From contig JADJOH010000008.1 in NCBI GenBank assembly GCA_016713925.1, positions 1,114,940-1,178,939 on the forward strand: DNA of 64,000 nt. The letters run 5' to 3'. The notes beneath the pieces were generated by a model. That model searched no databases. It saw only the letters and a program-made list of their open reading frames with translations, and was not told where the DNA came from. Both the position numbers and the translations under genes were made by a program. Of this stretch, positions 62,713-64,000 are shown in pieces. This DNA comes from Bacteroidota bacterium. Its GTDB lineage: Bacteria; Bacteroidota; Bacteroidia; AKYH767-A; OLB10. Positions within the stretch are counted from its first letter, which is position 1. Every line of letters starts with the position of its first letter.

Positions 62713-62868
62713 CTGAACTTTAAACTCTAAACTCTAAATTCTAAACTTTGAACTCTAAATTCTAAACTTAAATTCTAAATTTTAAACTCTAAACTCTTAA
62801 ATTCTAAATTCTAAATTCTAAATTCTAAATTCTGAATTCTGAATTCTGAATTCTGAATTCTTAATTCT
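62713..62868. repeat. 7-bp tandem array between mrdA and rodA
   Basis: About twenty-two 7-bp units of TAAACTC, TAAATTC, TGAACTC and TGAATTC run with only a few length slips. It starts 36 bp before the rodA start codon and ends about 70 bp after the mrdA stop, in their transcript direction. Not coding. Confidence 0.9.
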
Positions 62869-62939
62869 TCGTCAGGATTTTGTGTTTTGCCGGTAGCCTT
62901 CTGCTTATTTTGCTTTAAGACAACTTTCGAGGAATCACG

Positions 62940-64000
62940 TTAGCAATCCGGCTTTTCCAGACTTTTGTTTTCCAATGGTAGTAGGTTGCCTTTCAACATT
63001 CTTTCTTCCAGTGGCAGTCTTTTAATTTTAATGCTGTCATTTAAATACTTCTCCATCATCAAGCTGGCAATAGGAGCGGCCCATGTTGCGCCAAATCCCT
63101 GCGTTCTCTACCATCACGGCAATAGCGATTTTCGGATTTTCCCCTGGTGCAGGCTACGAACAAACTATGGTCCTTCCCATGCGGATTCTGCGCCGTACCG
63201 GTTTTCCGCAAATGATGACCGTGTCGAATCGGGCGATTCTTGCGGTTCCTGCTTCCACTTTTTTGCATGCCATCTTGAATGATATCAAAATACTGCCGGT
63301 CAACTTTACTGAAATGTTTCGTGTCCAGATTTCTGGAGGTATTGGGTTTGCCGTCAATTTTCTTAATGACGTGTGGCGTATAGAAATAGCCTTTGTTAGC
63401 AATAATGCAAGGATATTTGCCATCTGCATCAGGTTAATGCCCAACTCTCCCTGACCAATTCCCAATGAATAAATCGTAGAAGCCTTCCATCTCCCTCTCC
63501 GTAAATTTTATCATAAAACTCAACTGAAGGAATAAGTCCTTTGAGCTCATGCGGCATATCCACCCCGATTTTTATTCCAATACCAAAACTCATCTGGTAC
63601 TCGCGCCATAAGCGATAGCCCTTTTTCACTGCTGCCAAATTTTTTATTGTCGATGAATGACCGAAACGTATTGCAGAAATAGGGATTGCAGGAATATTGA
63701 ATCGCACCCTCTAAAGCAATGGGAGGATGGGGATGACATTTCACACTCTTACTCCCTACAACGAACGAATGTGGATAAATGGTGCCGGGGTTGATAATGC
63801 CTTCCTGCAATTCGACGAGGCATTCGTCAATTTAAAAAGTAGAGCCGGGAGGATAATAGGCTTGCATGGCGCGATTAAAAAGTGGTTTCAAAGGATCCTT
63901 GAGTAACTGGGAGTAGTTTTTAGAGCGTACCCTTCCCACGAGTAAATTGGGATCGTAAGAGGGACTGGAAATCATGGCTAATATTTCACCCGTCGCCGGC
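62940..64000 (-). pseudogene. mrdA: Penicillin-binding protein 2, C-terminal part with many frameshifts, cut by window edge
   Basis: Read across frames this is the transpeptidase domain of PBP2, RodA's partner. From the right edge: 'PATGEILAMISSPSYDPNLLVGR', then 'AMQAYYPPGSTFK' with the S-x-x-K serine (a T inserted after it), 'HPPIALEGAIQYSCNPYF' with S-x-N, 'MSFGIGIKIGVDMPHELKGLIPS', 'GELGINLMQMANILALL', and the 'GKTGTAQNPHGKDHSLFVA' K-T-G motif. The natural end is 'LENKSLEKPDC' with a TAA at 62940-62942. At least six single-base indels, mostly in homopolymers (for example the T5 and C runs near 63830), break it into pieces. Essential in rods, so sequence error is likely. Confidence 0.85.

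Overview
The window looks like a chromosomal stretch of a Bacteroidota genome, probably an environmental or metagenome-assembled one. Four independent signs agree. Several secreted proteins end in type IX secretion (T9SS) sorting domains. An IPExxxVDY-type gene overlaps pyruvate kinase. Many starts are preceded by the Bacteroidota promoter box TAnnTTTG instead of a Shine-Dalgarno site. Intergenic gaps are full of short repeats of the kind common in this phylum. I see no rRNA, tRNA, CRISPR array, prophage or insertion sequence.

Layout. 1-8.8 kb: a secreted repeat protein (cut by the left edge), a four-helix-bundle protein, TerC, a T9SS sulfatase, a methyltransferase, an ABC ATPase with a cobalamin adenosyltransferase, and a DUF2795 protein. 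8.9-17.1 kb: a leftward group with a large alpha-2-macroglobulin, a pterin dehydratase and penicillin-binding protein 1C. 17.3-25 kb: DUF983, an epimerase, a damaged tyrosyl-tRNA synthetase, a YyaL-like thioredoxin-domain protein and an M13 peptidase. 25.1-34.4 kb: DUF2330, an RnfD/UnbU-like membrane protein, a MacB-like permease, an FG-GAP/ASPIC-UnbV T9SS protein and a five-heme cytochrome c. 34.6-46.2 kb: M42 peptidase, pyruvate kinase, a broken T9SS protein, TadA, a response regulator, bacilliredoxin, PlsC, PAP2, TrpS and DinB. 46.3-57.1 kb: a leftward ten-gene nucleotide-sugar operon (aminotransferase, two UDP-sugar dehydrogenases, UDP-xylose synthase, WbpD/WbpB-like genes, GalE, RfbB, WbpP-like epimerase, CpsB-like phosphatase). 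57.2-64 kb: an outer-membrane-like protein, WaaA, an ORF6N-PLD fusion, RodA and a badly broken PBP2.

Themes. Much of the window serves the cell envelope: peptidoglycan (PBP1C, PBP2, RodA), LPS (WaaA), surface sugars, and T9SS cargo. The WbpA/B/E/D-like set is the pathway type that supplies the C-terminal linking sugar of T9SS cargo in Porphyromonas, so cargo and anchor chemistry may be linked here. At least ten genes are interrupted, mostly by single-base indels and often in homopolymers; this looks more like residual sequencing error than biology, but tyrS and the YyaL-like gene carry stop codons that a simple indel does not explain. The most unusual structural signals are short tandem arrays (7, 10 and 11 bp units) and palindrome clusters sitting just after stop codons, and a recurrent promoter box exactly 4 nt before the start codon.
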